Shown here: piece by piece, positions 1-6,138 of the stretch
Layout of the letters: the number at the start of each line of letters is the position of its first letter
Position numbering within the stretch: position 1 is the stretch's first letter
Source of the DNA: JAZDLC01 sp043802345
GTDB taxonomy: Bacteria; Planctomycetota; B15-G4; JADJEK01
DNA length: 6,138 nucleotides
Direction: 5' to 3'
Assembly (NCBI GenBank): GCA_043802345.1
Contig: JAZDLC010000129.1
Coordinates: 1 to 6,138 of the forward strand
Made by a program: the position numbers and the translations under genes
The notes under the pieces: generated by a model
The model's input: the letters and a program-made list of their open reading frames with translations, nothing else
The model's database searches: none
Told to the model about the DNA's origin: nothing

Positions 1-197
1 GTGGGCCAGCGTCTGTACCTGGAGTCGGAGGCATCGGCCTGCGAGCCACCGGAATCGGCTGCTACTTCGACGACGCGATGCACGAACTGCTGGGCCTTCG
101 CGATACCCGCTTCCAGTCCATCTATCACTTCGCCGCCGGCAAGCCGTTGGAAGACACCAGGCTCCAGACGCTTTCGGCCTACGCCCATCTGGAGTGA
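1..197 (+). CDS. 3' end of a SagB/nitroreductase-like oxidoreductase gene, with an apparent frameshift
   Basis: Bases 3-197 in frame 3 read as a C-terminal tail containing ATGIGCYFDDAMHELLGL, then a segment around FQSIYHF and a GKPLEDTRL motif, ending at TGA 195-197. From my knowledge of the family this resembles the C-terminus of SagB/ThcOx-like, FMN-dependent nitroreductase-fold dehydrogenases. The residues expected just before it (GQRLYLESEA) are present but in frame 1 (bases 4-33). Joining the two frames requires one missing base near 30-33, so the gene is either truly frameshifted or carries a sequence error. The 5' part, including most of the flavin-binding domain, lies outside the window, so the substrate cannot be inferred. 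The gene converges on glgC with a 12-bp gap. Confidence 0.62.
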   Translation, partial: GPASVPGVGGIGLRATGIGCYFDDAMHELLGLRDTRFQSIYHFAAGKPLEDTRLQTLSAYAHLE

Positions 198-209
198 CTC
201 GCCTCGCGG

Positions 210-1496
210 TCACAACACGGTGTCGTTCGGGATCACGCACCCCTTGGGGATGATGCTGATGCCGTCCCTCACCCAGCAGTACTTCTCCTGGGAGTCCGGC
301 GAGTTCACGCGAGAGCGGATGACCACCCGATCTCCGATCCTCGCGTTCTTGTCGATGATGGCCCTTTCGATGCGGCAGTCCCGGCCGATCCCGAGGCGTG
401 GCAGGTCGGCTTCCGGCTGGTCGGGAAGGGAGACCAGGCGTTCCCCATCGTAGAAGTCCGCGCCTGTCATGACGACTTCCTTCAGGACCGAGCCCGCGCG
501 CACGTTGCTGCGCATGCCGATGATGGAGTCGGAAATGCTCGCCCCGGTGATGTCCGATCCCTCGACCAGGATGCAGTCCTGAATCTGTGATTCGATGATT
601 CGGCTGGGGGGGAGGGAACGGGAGCGGGTGTAGATCGGCCAACCCGGATCGTAGATCGGAAACGCCGGGCTCCTCTGGGCCAGTTCGATGTTGGCCTCGA
701 AGAACGCGGTGATCGTTCCGATGTCCCGCCAGTACCCCGTGAATGGGTACGCCATGACCCGCTCGGTATGAATCGCGGACGGAATCACCTGTCCGCCGAA
801 GTCGGTCTTGCTCGCGCAGGCGAGAACCCGCTTCAAGACTTCGGTTTCGAAAACGTAGATGCCCATGGAGGCCAGACAGAGGTCCGACGTCTTGTCGATG
901 CTCAAGGAAGACAGCATGTTGTCCGGAGCGAGAAAGCGATCAATGACCTCGGGCTGCCGTGGCTTCTCCGCGAAATCCGTGATCCGGCCTTCCGCATCGA
1001 CTTTCGTCAGACCCATGCGAGCGGCATCGGACTTCGGTATCGGCTGCACGCAAACAGTGATGTCCGCTCCCTTCTCCCGGTGAAACTGGATCAGCTTCCG
1101 ATAGTCCATCCGGTACAGATGATCTCCTCCCAGGATGAGCATCTGCTCGGCCGGGTAGTAGGAGGTGTGAGGCAACGTGGCCCGGACGGCGTCCGCGGTG
1201 CCCTGGAACCAGTCCGACCGGGCGAGAGTCTGTTCCGCCGCCAGGATGTCCACGAACCCGTCGGAGAAGGTGTCGAACTGATAGGTCTGCATGATGTGAC
1301 GGTGCAGGCTCGCGGAGAGGAACTGGGTCAGCACGAACACCCGCCTCAGATTGCTGTTGATGCAGTTCGAGATCGGAATATCGATCAAACGGAACTTCCC
1401 CATGAAGCTGACAGCCGGCTTGGAGCGCTGCAGTGTGAGCGGGAAGAGGCGCGATCCCTGGCCGCCCCCGAGAATGATCGAGGTCACGTTCTGCAT
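210..1496 (-). CDS. glgC: Glucose-1-phosphate adenylyltransferase (ADP-glucose pyrophosphorylase)
   Basis: This cytosolic enzyme makes ADP-glucose and pyrophosphate from ATP and glucose-1-phosphate, the committed step of bacterial glycogen synthesis. The 428-residue protein has the expected family length. Visible motifs are the nucleotide-binding loop GGGQGSRLFPLT (residues 10-21), KPAV (26-29), RLIDIPISNCINS (36-48), GTADAVR (99-105), GGDHLYRMDY (123-132) with the catalytic Asp125, EKP (177-179), and GYWRDIGT (254-261). A C-terminal left-handed beta-helix of hexapeptide-like repeats runs from about 300 to 425. The wording around residues 40-70 (NSNLRRVFVLTQFLSASLHRHI region) is closer to plant/cyanobacterial enzymes than to E. 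coli GlgC. I chose ATG 1496 because an AGGAG Shine-Dalgarno (1505-1509) sits 8 nt upstream and the family motif begins soon after it. The longer GTG start at 1538 adds 14 atypical residues and falls inside the likely promoter. No other glycogen genes are next to it here. Confidence 0.94.
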   Translation of the reverse strand: MQNVTSIILGGGQGSRLFPLTLQRSKPAVSFMGKFRLIDIPISNCINSNLRRVFVLTQFLSASLHRHIMQTYQFDTFSDGFVDILAAEQTLARSDWFQGTADAVRATLPHTSYYPAEQMLILGGDHLYRMDYRKLIQFHREKGADITVCVQPIPKSDAARMGLTKVDAEGRITDFAEKPRQPEVIDRFLAPDNMLSSLSIDKTSDLCLASMGIYVFETEVLKRVLACASKTDFGGQVIPSAIHTERVMAYPFTGYWRDIGTITAFFEANIELAQRSPAFPIYDPGWPIYTRSRSLPPSRIIESQIQDCILVEGSDITGASISDSIIGMRSNVRAGSVLKEVVMTGADFYDGERLVSLPDQPEADLPRLGIGRDCRIERAIIDKNARIGDRVVIRSRVNSPDSQEKYCWVRDGISIIPKGCVIPNDTVL

Positions 1497-1522
1497 CGAT
1501 GCTTCTCCTGGAGGAAACGGAT

Positions 1523-1544
1523 CGCGCCGTATTAGCACGGCGCG
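1523..1544. repeat. Perfect 8-bp-arm palindrome upstream of glgC
   Basis: CGCGCCGT (1523-1530) and ACGGCGCG (1537-1544) are exact inverted copies separated by 6 nt. The element lies 26 nt upstream of the glgC start and covers the proposed -10 box. It could be an operator or a leader hairpin if transcription starts upstream of it. GC-rich arms raise the chance of coincidence, so the function is unproven. Confidence 0.5.
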
Positions 1545-1557
1545 CAGGCGGGATCAA
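1529..1557 (-). promoter_or_regulatory. Candidate glgC promoter
   Basis: On the minus strand TTGATC (1557-1552, 4 of 6 matches to the sigma-70 -35 consensus) is followed after exactly 17 bp by TAATAC (1534-1529, 3 of 6 matches). It lies 32 nt upstream of the glgC ATG, so transcription would start near 1522 with a short leader. An alternative -10, GCTAAT, overlaps it. The match is weak, and sigma-factor preferences in this organism are unknown. Confidence 0.35.
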
Positions 1558-1562
1558 GCCGG

Positions 1563-1590
1563 ACACCCGGGCGGAACCATCCCCGGGTGT
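1563..1590. repeat. Perfect 9-bp-arm inverted repeat between ispH and glgC
   Basis: ACACCCGGG (1563-1571) and CCCGGGTGT (1582-1590) are exact inverted copies with a 10-nt loop. The repeat lies about 105 nt downstream of the ispH stop and just upstream of the proposed glgC -35. In RNA it would form a strong GC-rich stem, but no T-run follows on either strand, so it is not a typical intrinsic terminator. It may be a transcript-end stabiliser, a factor-assisted terminator or an upstream operator. Confidence 0.45.
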
Positions 1591-1618
1591 GAACGGCCCT
1601 GCCTGGGGATGCCCGGCT

Positions 1619-1680
1619 TCATGATCCGCGTGCACCGGTTCTATTCGAGTCCGGGCGTGATCTCCATCACGATCCGCGTG
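1619..1680. repeat. Short near-identical direct repeat downstream of ispH
   Basis: TCATGATCCGCGTG (1619-1632) recurs as TCACGATCCGCGTG (1667-1680), 13 of 14 identical, with 48 bp between the repeat starts. Both copies lie in the non-coding gap between the ispH stop and the glgC promoter. No known element is recognised, and the repeat may be chance or a remnant of a small duplication. Confidence 0.3.
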
Positions 1681-1695
1681 ATCTCGCGCCGTTCC

Positions 1696-2559
1696 TCAAC
1701 GGCTTCCTATCCCGAGAAGAGACCCGATTCGAAGCAGGCCGGATTCGACCGCGTCGATTGCCTCCTCCGGCGTCGAGGTTCCAGCCGCGAGACCGACCCG
1801 CCCGCGCTCCAGAAACCAGTGGGGCTGAAGGTCGCTCGCGCCCTGAACATGCCGGACCTTGGCCCTGGCCTCCCGGGCGGCGTTCACCAGTTGCAGCGTG
1901 TTGTTTGAATTGCGTCCGCCGACCACGACAATCACATCGACCTTCTCCGCGAGTTGACGCACCGAGAGGATTCGCTTGCGGGTGGGCTCGCAGATGGTGT
2001 TGACCCACCGTATCTCCGCGTCAGGGTTGAGCGACTCGACACGTGCGACGATCGCCTCCGCCAAGGGCGCGGGGGTCGTGGTCTGGGCCAGGATTCCGAG
2101 CCTGGCGTGGGGCAGACGCTTCACGTCGGACGGCTTCTCCACCAGCGTGAACTGATCGAGATCCTCGAGCACGCCCCGGACCTCCACGTGCCCCGGCTTG
2201 CCGATCAGGATGATGTGAAATCCCTGCTCGGAGAAAGACGTTGCTTGCGCATGCAGATGGGCCACCAGTGGGCAGGTGGTGTCGATCAGTTCGTGGCCGG
2301 CGGCCAGGAGGCGTTGCCGTCTGCTCTGGCTGATGCCGTGCGCGGTGACCAGCACCCTTTCAGTCGAGGGCAAGACGTCACGCTCGGACTCCTCCTCCTG
2401 GCGGAATCCCCTCGCCCGCAGGCGCGCGAGCACTGATTCGTTGTGCACCAGTTCGCCATGAATCGTCACGTCTTCGGGTCGATCCTGGCTGAACGTAACC
2501 TCGAGGGCATCTCGTACTCCGAAGCAGAAACCGAGATGCTCGGCTCGAATCACCTGCAT
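1696..2559 (-). CDS. ispH: 4-hydroxy-3-methylbut-2-enyl diphosphate reductase
   Basis: IspH (LytB) is the [4Fe-4S] enzyme of the last MEP-pathway step. It reduces HMBPP to IPP and DMAPP, the isoprenoid precursors, in the cytosol. The 287-residue protein is slightly shorter than E. coli IspH but has all three cluster cysteines in their usual contexts: Cys12 (GFCFGVRDA), Cys96 (DTTCPLV) and Cys190 (NTICEPTRKR). The substrate-site residues are also visible: His39 (ELVHNES), His74 (TAHGIS), His124 and Glu126 (KPGHVEVRG), Thr160-161 (AQTT), GGRNSNNT (214-221) and GTSTPEEAI (260-268). The ATG at 2559 is supported by GGAG (2569-2566) 6 nt upstream and by the usual family N-terminus. A 90-bp gap with a 17-bp palindrome separates it from the upstream winged-helix gene on the same strand, so it may have its own regulated promoter. 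No key residue appears to be missing. Confidence 0.94.
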   Translation of the reverse strand: MQVIRAEHLGFCFGVRDALEVTFSQDRPEDVTIHGELVHNESVLARLRARGFRQEEESERDVLPSTERVLVTAHGISQSRRQRLLAAGHELIDTTCPLVAHLHAQATSFSEQGFHIILIGKPGHVEVRGVLEDLDQFTLVEKPSDVKRLPHARLGILAQTTTPAPLAEAIVARVESLNPDAEIRWVNTICEPTRKRILSVRQLAEKVDVIVVVGGRNSNNTLQLVNAAREARAKVRHVQGASDLQPHWFLERGRVGLAAGTSTPEEAIDAVESGLLRIGSLLGIGSR

Positions 2560-2586
2560 GGCTCTCTCCAGCAGACATGAGTGGAA

Positions 2587-2603
2587 ACTTTGTGATACAA
2601 AGT
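2587..2603. promoter_or_regulatory. Operator-like 17-bp palindrome upstream of ispH
   Basis: ACTTTGT-GAT-ACAAAGT has perfect 7-bp arms around a 3-bp centre. It is AT-rich in a GC-rich region and ends 27 nt before the ispH start codon. On the minus strand it shares the pattern ACTTTG-N6-AAAGT and 12 of 17 bases with the palindrome at 3691-3707, which sits at almost the same distance from another start codon. The symmetry fits a dimeric winged-helix repressor. The product of the adjacent gene at 2650-3042 is the obvious candidate, which is inference. Confidence 0.65.
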
Positions 2604-2649
2604 GTGGCTTCGTGCGGACGTTGGGGTTCCGTGCGCCATGACCGGGATC

Positions 2650-3042
2650 TCACGCCGAAATGAAACCGGGTGGCAGGTCGGGGCTCTCCAGGTGGCGGAC
2701 CTCCCGGGCGTCCCGGATCACACGTTCCAGCTCGTCCAGGTAGGCCAGGAAGGTCTGCCGTCCTTGGACGGAAAGCCTGACCAGGGTCTGGGGTCGTTTC
2801 CGAGCGCCCCCCTTGAAGACCTCCACCAGGCCCGCCTCGTTCAGCACGGCGGTGTGCCGCGAGAGGTTGCCGTCAGTCAGCCGGCAGAGTTCCTTCAGCT
2901 CGTTGAAGAGCTGCCCCTCCGGCCTTGTCAGGAGCGCCGTCAGGATTCCGAGGCGGGCCTTCTCGTGCAGGATTCTGTCCAGGCCCTCATAGGCGAAGGG
3001 CGCATCGTCCTTCCCGCCCGACTGGCCGCTTCTGGCGCCCAC
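2650..3042 (-). CDS. Winged-helix (ArsR/MarR-like, HTH_34-type) transcriptional regulator
   Basis: This 130-residue protein is a probable cytosolic DNA-binding dimer. Residues 18-40 (core YEGLDRILHEKARLGILTAL) form the first helices. Residues about 46-75 (FNELKELCRL, TDGNLSRHTAVL, NEAGLVEV) form the helix-turn-helix with recognition helix NLSRHTAVL. Residues 76-92 form the wing, and 94-112 a C-terminal helix likely used for dimerisation. The pattern matches the short one-domain winged-helix proteins of Pfam HTH_34, and no ligand or metal-binding domain is visible. I prefer GTG 3042 because GGAGG (3055-3051) lies exactly 8 nt upstream, as for its neighbours. The longer TTG start at 3057 has its only purine-rich sequence 1 nt away. 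The start lies 1 nt after the stop of the membrane-protein gene, which suggests translational coupling. The palindromes at 3691-3707 and 2587-2603 are plausible targets, implying autoregulation and control of ispH. Confidence 0.85.
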   Translation of the reverse strand: MGARSGQSGGKDDAPFAYEGLDRILHEKARLGILTALLTRPEGQLFNELKELCRLTDGNLSRHTAVLNEAGLVEVFKGGARKRPQTLVRLSVQGRQTFLAYLDELERVIRDAREVRHLESPDLPPGFISA

Positions 3043-3043
3043 C

Positions 3044-3664
3044 TCACCGCCCTCCAATCCTCAGGTCGCACTGTTGCCGGACTCCGTCCCTGGCGATCAC
3101 GGCAGCGGCGAGAATCTGGCCGATCCCGAAGATGACGGCCATCGCGACATGCGAGAACCGCCCGAGGTCCAGGAACAGAATCGGCACCGAGCCTGAGATC
3201 AGGTACCAGACTCCGACCCAACCGATGGACCGCGGGAGGAACGGGCGGGACGCGAGGATTCCCAGGCCGAAGCAGATGCCGAACAGTCCGGGAAGAAGCC
3301 CGACCCCGGCCTGTTCCGAGCGGCAAAAGGCCACCGCGAGAATGGCACCTGCCAGCAGGCACGGTGCGAACTGTCCCAGCACCGCCAGGGTCTGCCGGCG
3401 CAAGACGAGCGACCCCCGGTGGAGGTTCGTCAGGATCAGGTCCGCGGTGCACAGGCCCAGCCCGAACAGGGCCACCGTGCTCCAGTAGACGACGCACCCT
3501 TGCCCGGAGAGGTTCGTGAGGAAGCGCTCTGCGATCAGCATGGCGCAGACCGCCAGCAGTCCGGTGCATGCCACGGGCATGGCTCGGTAGCCCCGGAAGA
3601 CCTCCCCTCTGATCACCAGTCCGTGGATCTCCTCGATTCTGGAGAACGCCTTCTCGAGTTCCAT
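3044..3664 (-). CDS. Six-helix integral membrane protein co-transcribed with the winged-helix regulator
   Basis: I do not recognise a named family. The 206-residue protein begins with a charged amphipathic stretch (residues 1-25, including IEEIHGLVIRG). About six hydrophobic segments follow, at roughly 29-46, 58-78, 93-113, 119-138, 148-165 and 171-191, and the tail is short and basic. There is no signal peptide, cleavage site, lipobox or catalytic motif, so it is probably an inner-membrane protein. The ATG at 3664 is supported by GGAGG (3677-3673) 8 nt upstream. It is the first gene of a two-gene unit with the regulator, whose start follows its stop by 1 nt. Small membrane proteins paired with one-domain winged-helix regulators are common in Acidobacteriota-like genomes, from general knowledge. 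The membrane protein could be a sensor or effector for the regulator, but nothing in the sequence proves it. Confidence 0.8.
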   Translation of the reverse strand: MELEKAFSRIEEIHGLVIRGEVFRGYRAMPVACTGLLAVCAMLIAERFLTNLSGQGCVVYWSTVALFGLGLCTADLILTNLHRGSLVLRRQTLAVLGQFAPCLLAGAILAVAFCRSEQAGVGLLPGLFGICFGLGILASRPFLPRSIGWVGVWYLISGSVPILFLDLGRFSHVAMAVIFGIGQILAAAVIARDGVRQQCDLRIGGR

Positions 3665-3690
3665 GTTGTTCGCCTCCGGGGTTGGCCATT

Positions 3691-3707
3691 ACTTTACATT
3701 GCAAAGT
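3691..3707. promoter_or_regulatory. Operator-like 17-bp palindrome upstream of the membrane protein/regulator operon
   Basis: Read on the plus strand it is ACTTTACATTGCAAAGT. The outer ACTTT/AAAGT arms and the CA/TG inner pair are symmetric around base 3699, and only one inner pair is mismatched. It ends 26 nt before the membrane-protein ATG and lies in the 116-bp region shared with the divergent kinase gene (74 nt from the kinase ATG). It probably overlaps the minus-strand promoter. One weak possibility is TTGCTG (3720-3715), a 16-bp spacer and TGTAAA (3698-3693). The pattern matches the palindrome before ispH, suggesting one shared regulator. Confidence 0.65.
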
Positions 3708-3780
3708 CAATCTTCAGCAAGGGTCTTCCTGGGATTTACTGGTGGTGGACAAGTGGACGTGTAGAACCTGACGGCGAGCG

Positions 3781-6138
3781 ATGACAGTGACTCTCAAAGA
3801 CCGGACCCTGCGCAACTACAGGATCCTCGGCACGCTGGGTCGGGGTGGCATGGGGACGGTCTACCTGGCGAGCACGGTCCGCTTCCGAAAGGGGCTTCCG
3901 GCCGGAACCAGGGTGGCGGTCAAGGTGCTTCATCCGCACCTGGCGGCGCAGGACGGAATCGTCCAGCGCTTCAAGCGGGAGGCGGGACTGGGTCTCTCCA
4001 TCCGGCATCCGCGGGTCATGACCACGTATGACGTGGGTAGCGGCAACGTTTCAGGCCAGGACTTCCGGTACATCGTCATGGAGTTGCTCGAGGGCCGGAC
4101 TCTCGACCGGGTGCTGGCGGAGGAGGGGCCATTCTCCGAACAGCGGCTGCTCTCGGTCGGACGGCAGGTGGCGGAGGGTCTGGCCGCCTTCCACGGCCGG
4201 GGCGTGATTCACCGGGACATCAAGCCCTCCAACCTGTTCGTGGACTCGGAGGGGAACACCAAGATCGGCGATCTGGGTCTCTCCAGGTTGCTGGAGCCGA
4301 CCACCGAGATCTCCTTGCCGGGCACTTTTCTGGGGAGCGCGGCGTACGCCGCGCCGGAACAGATCGATACCGAGGATATGGGGCCCGAGGCGGACCTGTA
4401 TTCCCTGGGAGTGACCCTGTACGAGCTGGCCACGGGGAAGAACCCATTCGAGGCTGCCGATCTTCGCAGCACACTGCTCGCCCACGAGAAGGTGAAGCCG
4501 GAACCGCTGGGCCGGATGAGGCCCGGGAGTTCCTACTTCCTGGAGAAGGTGTTGGAGCAGTTGCTCCAGAAGGACGTGACCCTGCGCCTGGGGCCGGCCG
4601 GGAAGGTCGCGCGCATCCTGGCCGAGCAGGAGCGGTCGGACTGGTGGCAGGATTTCGTCCGGGGCGAGGGATCTTGCGCGCACCTCGTCGGGAGCCGCGG
4701 GCAGTTCCGGGTGCAGCGTGCCGCGCGGCTGCATGGCCGGGACGCCGCGTTCCTTCAGCTCTCCGACCTGCTCCGCACGGCGACTGTCGGTCGCACTGGC
4801 CAGGTGGGGGTCGTCGTCGGCGAGGCGGGAGTCGGCAAGACCCGTCTGATCGATGCCGCGCTGGAGGCCAATCCGGACTCCCCGGCGACCTTGCTGGTAT
4901 CGCGGTTCCTGCCGCAGTCCACGCCGACGCCCTACTTTCCCCTCAATCGGGTGCTGCTGGCTGCGTTCGAGCTGGGCGATCTGCCCAAGAACCGGCGCCG
5001 GTCGCCGCTGATCAAGAGCCTGCGGTCCCACCTTCCCGAGCGTTCGGTCTTTGCCGAGAGATTCGCCTCGTTGATCGACAATCACGAGGTGGGGACGGAT
5101 CAGGTTCAGCTTCCCCATGACGCCATACCCGGCCTCTACGCGGAGGTGATCCGGACCTTGTCGGTGCGCCAGCCGATCGTGCTGGTGATCGAGGAGCTGC
5201 AGTGGGCGGATCAGGGTTCGATCCGGGTGCTGCAGTCGCTGGCATCGTCCCTGGAGGCGTTTCCGCTGGCTCTGATCCTGACCTCCAGGCCCGGTCCGAG
5301 CGCGACGGTCTCCTCCGGGCCATCTCCTCTGGAGCCTTTCCTGGAGAATCTGCGGCAGCGGCACGGAGTGCTGAGAATCGACCTCGAGCGGCTCGACCGG
5401 GATGCTGTTCAACACATCCTGAAGGACGTGGGAGTGGCGAGGGAAACCGAGAGCCTGCTGGCGGATCGCCTGCACGAGTCGAGCGAGGGGAATCCTGCGT
5501 TCCTGTTCGCGTTGATCGACGATCTTCGGCGGCGGGAGAGGCTGTTCAATGTGAACCTGGAGGAAATGCGGGCCCTTCCCCTGCCCTCCTCCATCAGTGA
5601 TTTTCTCGAGCGCAGAGTCGAGGACCTCGACCCGGACGCCCGGCGCTTCCTCGAATTCGCCTCGGTGTTCGGTACCCGCTTCAAGCTGCAGCCGATCGTG
5701 GAGGGGCTTCAGCTCGACCTGGTGACGGCCTCCGAGCTGATCGGGCGGCTGACGCGTCAGTATCAGCTCGTTCGCGCCTTCGACCAGGCGTACCGGTTCG
5801 ACTACCATCTGCTCCGGGAGAAGATCTACCGCGGGATCCCGCAGAAGCGGCGCCGGGAGTACCACCGGATCGTGGCTGGTCTTGTCGCGCGCGAGAGCAC
5901 CCATCCCCACGATGCCAGCCGCGCGAGTTATGAGGCAGGAGTTCATTTCTCCCTCGCCGACGTCAAGGCAGAAGCCGCGAGGTATCTGGTGGGGGCGGTC
6001 CGGTATCTCATGGAGCGGAGCCTCCATGAGCGCGCCGAGCGCCTGGCCATCCAGGCGAGCGGCATGGTCGAGAGGCTCGTGGGCCGGCCGGAGGGGCTCA
6101 CCGCGGCCGAGCAGTTCGCGGTTCACGAGTGCCTGGCC
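3781..6138 (+). CDS. Ser/Thr protein kinase fused to a STAND/AAA_16-type ATPase (5' part, runs off window)
   Basis: The 786 codons visible have no stop. Residues about 13-280 are a Hanks-type kinase with all the usual catalytic elements: glycine loop GRGGMG (20-25), VAVK with Lys48, probable helix-C Glu67, HRDIKPSN (144-151, catalytic Asp146, Asn151), DLG (164-166, in place of DFG), APE (191-193) and DLYSLG (205-210). After a short linker, GRD (319-321) opens an AAA_16-like NTPase with Walker A GEAGVGKT (347-354), a Walker B-like VLVIEELQWAD (467-477), a TSRPG segment, and the EGNPAFL (569-575) and FDYHLLREKIY (673-683) motifs typical of kinase/cyclase-linked STAND ATPases. The region after about 700 is helical and probably starts a TPR-like sensor. 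No membrane segment is seen, so it is likely cytosolic. An in-frame TGA at 3769 excludes longer starts; ATG 3781 has only a weak GCGAG Shine-Dalgarno. It is PknK-like in architecture; the signal and substrates are unknown. Confidence 0.92.
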   Translation, partial: MTVTLKDRTLRNYRILGTLGRGGMGTVYLASTVRFRKGLPAGTRVAVKVLHPHLAAQDGIVQRFKREAGLGLSIRHPRVMTTYDVGSGNVSGQDFRYIVMELLEGRTLDRVLAEEGPFSEQRLLSVGRQVAEGLAAFHGRGVIHRDIKPSNLFVDSEGNTKIGDLGLSRLLEPTTEISLPGTFLGSAAYAAPEQIDTEDMGPEADLYSLGVTLYELATGKNPFEAADLRSTLLAHEKVKPEPLGRMRPGSSYFLEKVLEQLLQKDVTLRLGPAGKVARILAEQERSDWWQDFVRGEGSCAHLVGSRGQFRVQRAARLHGRDAAFLQLSDLLRTATVGRTGQVGVVVGEAGVGKTRLIDAALEANPDSPATLLVSRFLPQSTPTPYFPLNRVLLAAFELGDLPKNRRRSPLIKSLRSHLPERSVFAERFASLIDNHEVGTDQVQLPHDAIPGLYAEVIRTLSVRQPIVLVIEELQWADQGSIRVLQSLASSLEAFPLALILTSRPGPSATVSSGPSPLEPFLENLRQRHGVLRIDLERLDRDAVQHILKDVGVARETESLLADRLHESSEGNPAFLFALIDDLRRRERLFNVNLEEMRALPLPSSISDFLERRVEDLDPDARRFLEFASVFGTRFKLQPIVEGLQLDLVTASELIGRLTRQYQLVRAFDQAYRFDYHLLREKIYRGIPQKRRREYHRIVAGLVARESTHPHDASRASYEAGVHFSLADVKAEAARYLVGAVRYLMERSLHERAERLAIQASGMVERLVGRPEGLTAAEQFAVHECLA

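Noticed and set aside
195..212. A TGAC...GTCA inverted repeat spanning both convergent stop codons as a bidirectional terminator
   Set aside because: The arms are only 4 bp and no T-run is present, so it is most likely a by-product of the two facing TGA stops.
768..1535. A 255-codon open frame on the plus strand within glgC
   Set aside because: It lies fully opposite the strongly supported glgC and its translation matches no family I know, so it is a shadow frame.
1497..1538. A 14-residue N-terminal extension of GlgC from GTG 1538
   Set aside because: The extra residues are not typical of the family, the GTG overlaps the candidate -10 and palindrome, and ATG 1496 has a well-placed AGGAG.
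1641..1706. A short coding-like minus-strand stretch (ending RIVMEITPGLE) overlapping the ispH stop
   Set aside because: It has only 21 codons and no usable start with a Shine-Dalgarno. IspH is complete without it. The codon use looks coding-like, so it could be a remnant, but it cannot be supported as a gene.
2602..3488. Plus-strand open frames opposite the winged-helix and membrane-protein genes
   Set aside because: Their translations are low-complexity Arg/Pro/Ser-rich, while the minus strand gives coherent helix-turn-helix and transmembrane proteins with good ribosome binding sites.
4051..6126. A 691-codon open frame on the minus strand opposite the kinase-ATPase gene
   Set aside because: It is antisense to a clear multidomain protein, has no recognisable motif and is rich in Arg, Pro, Gln and Leu. 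Long antisense open frames are a usual by-product of strong GC codon bias.

Overview
The window is high-GC bacterial DNA. It carries the 3' end of one gene at the left edge, four genes on the minus strand, and the first 2.36 kb of a large plus-strand gene that runs off the right edge. The gene types are a plant/cyanobacterial-like GlgC, an IspH of the MEP pathway, a winged-helix regulator paired with a small membrane protein, and a Ser/Thr kinase fused to a STAND-type ATPase. This mix fits Acidobacteriota, Myxococcota or similar large-genome GC-rich soil/sediment lineages. No marker fixes the phylum, so this placement is inference.

Left part (1-1695). The plus-strand end of a SagB/nitroreductase-like gene stops at 197 with an apparent one-base frameshift near base 31. 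It converges on glgC (minus, 210-1496), the ADP-glucose pyrophosphorylase of glycogen synthesis. The 199-bp gap between glgC and ispH has no convincing gene. It holds a candidate glgC promoter overlapped by a perfect 8-bp-arm palindrome, a second perfect 9-bp-arm inverted repeat, and a short direct repeat.

Middle part (1696-3780). On the minus strand, in transcription order, lie a six-helix membrane protein (3664-3044), a winged-helix regulator (3042-2650, probably translationally coupled to it) and ispH (2559-1696). Two 17-bp AT-rich palindromes of the form ACTTTG-N6-AAAGT stand out against the GC-rich background. One lies 26 nt upstream of the membrane-protein start codon and the other 27 nt upstream of the ispH start codon. 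The simplest model is that the regulator controls its own operon and ispH.

Right part (3781-6138). A divergently transcribed gene encodes an N-terminal Ser/Thr kinase domain followed by an AAA_16-type NTPase and the start of a helical, probably TPR-like region, with no stop codon in the window. It shares a 116-bp intergenic region, including one palindrome, with the membrane-protein/regulator operon. I found no RNA genes, CRISPR arrays or mobile elements.
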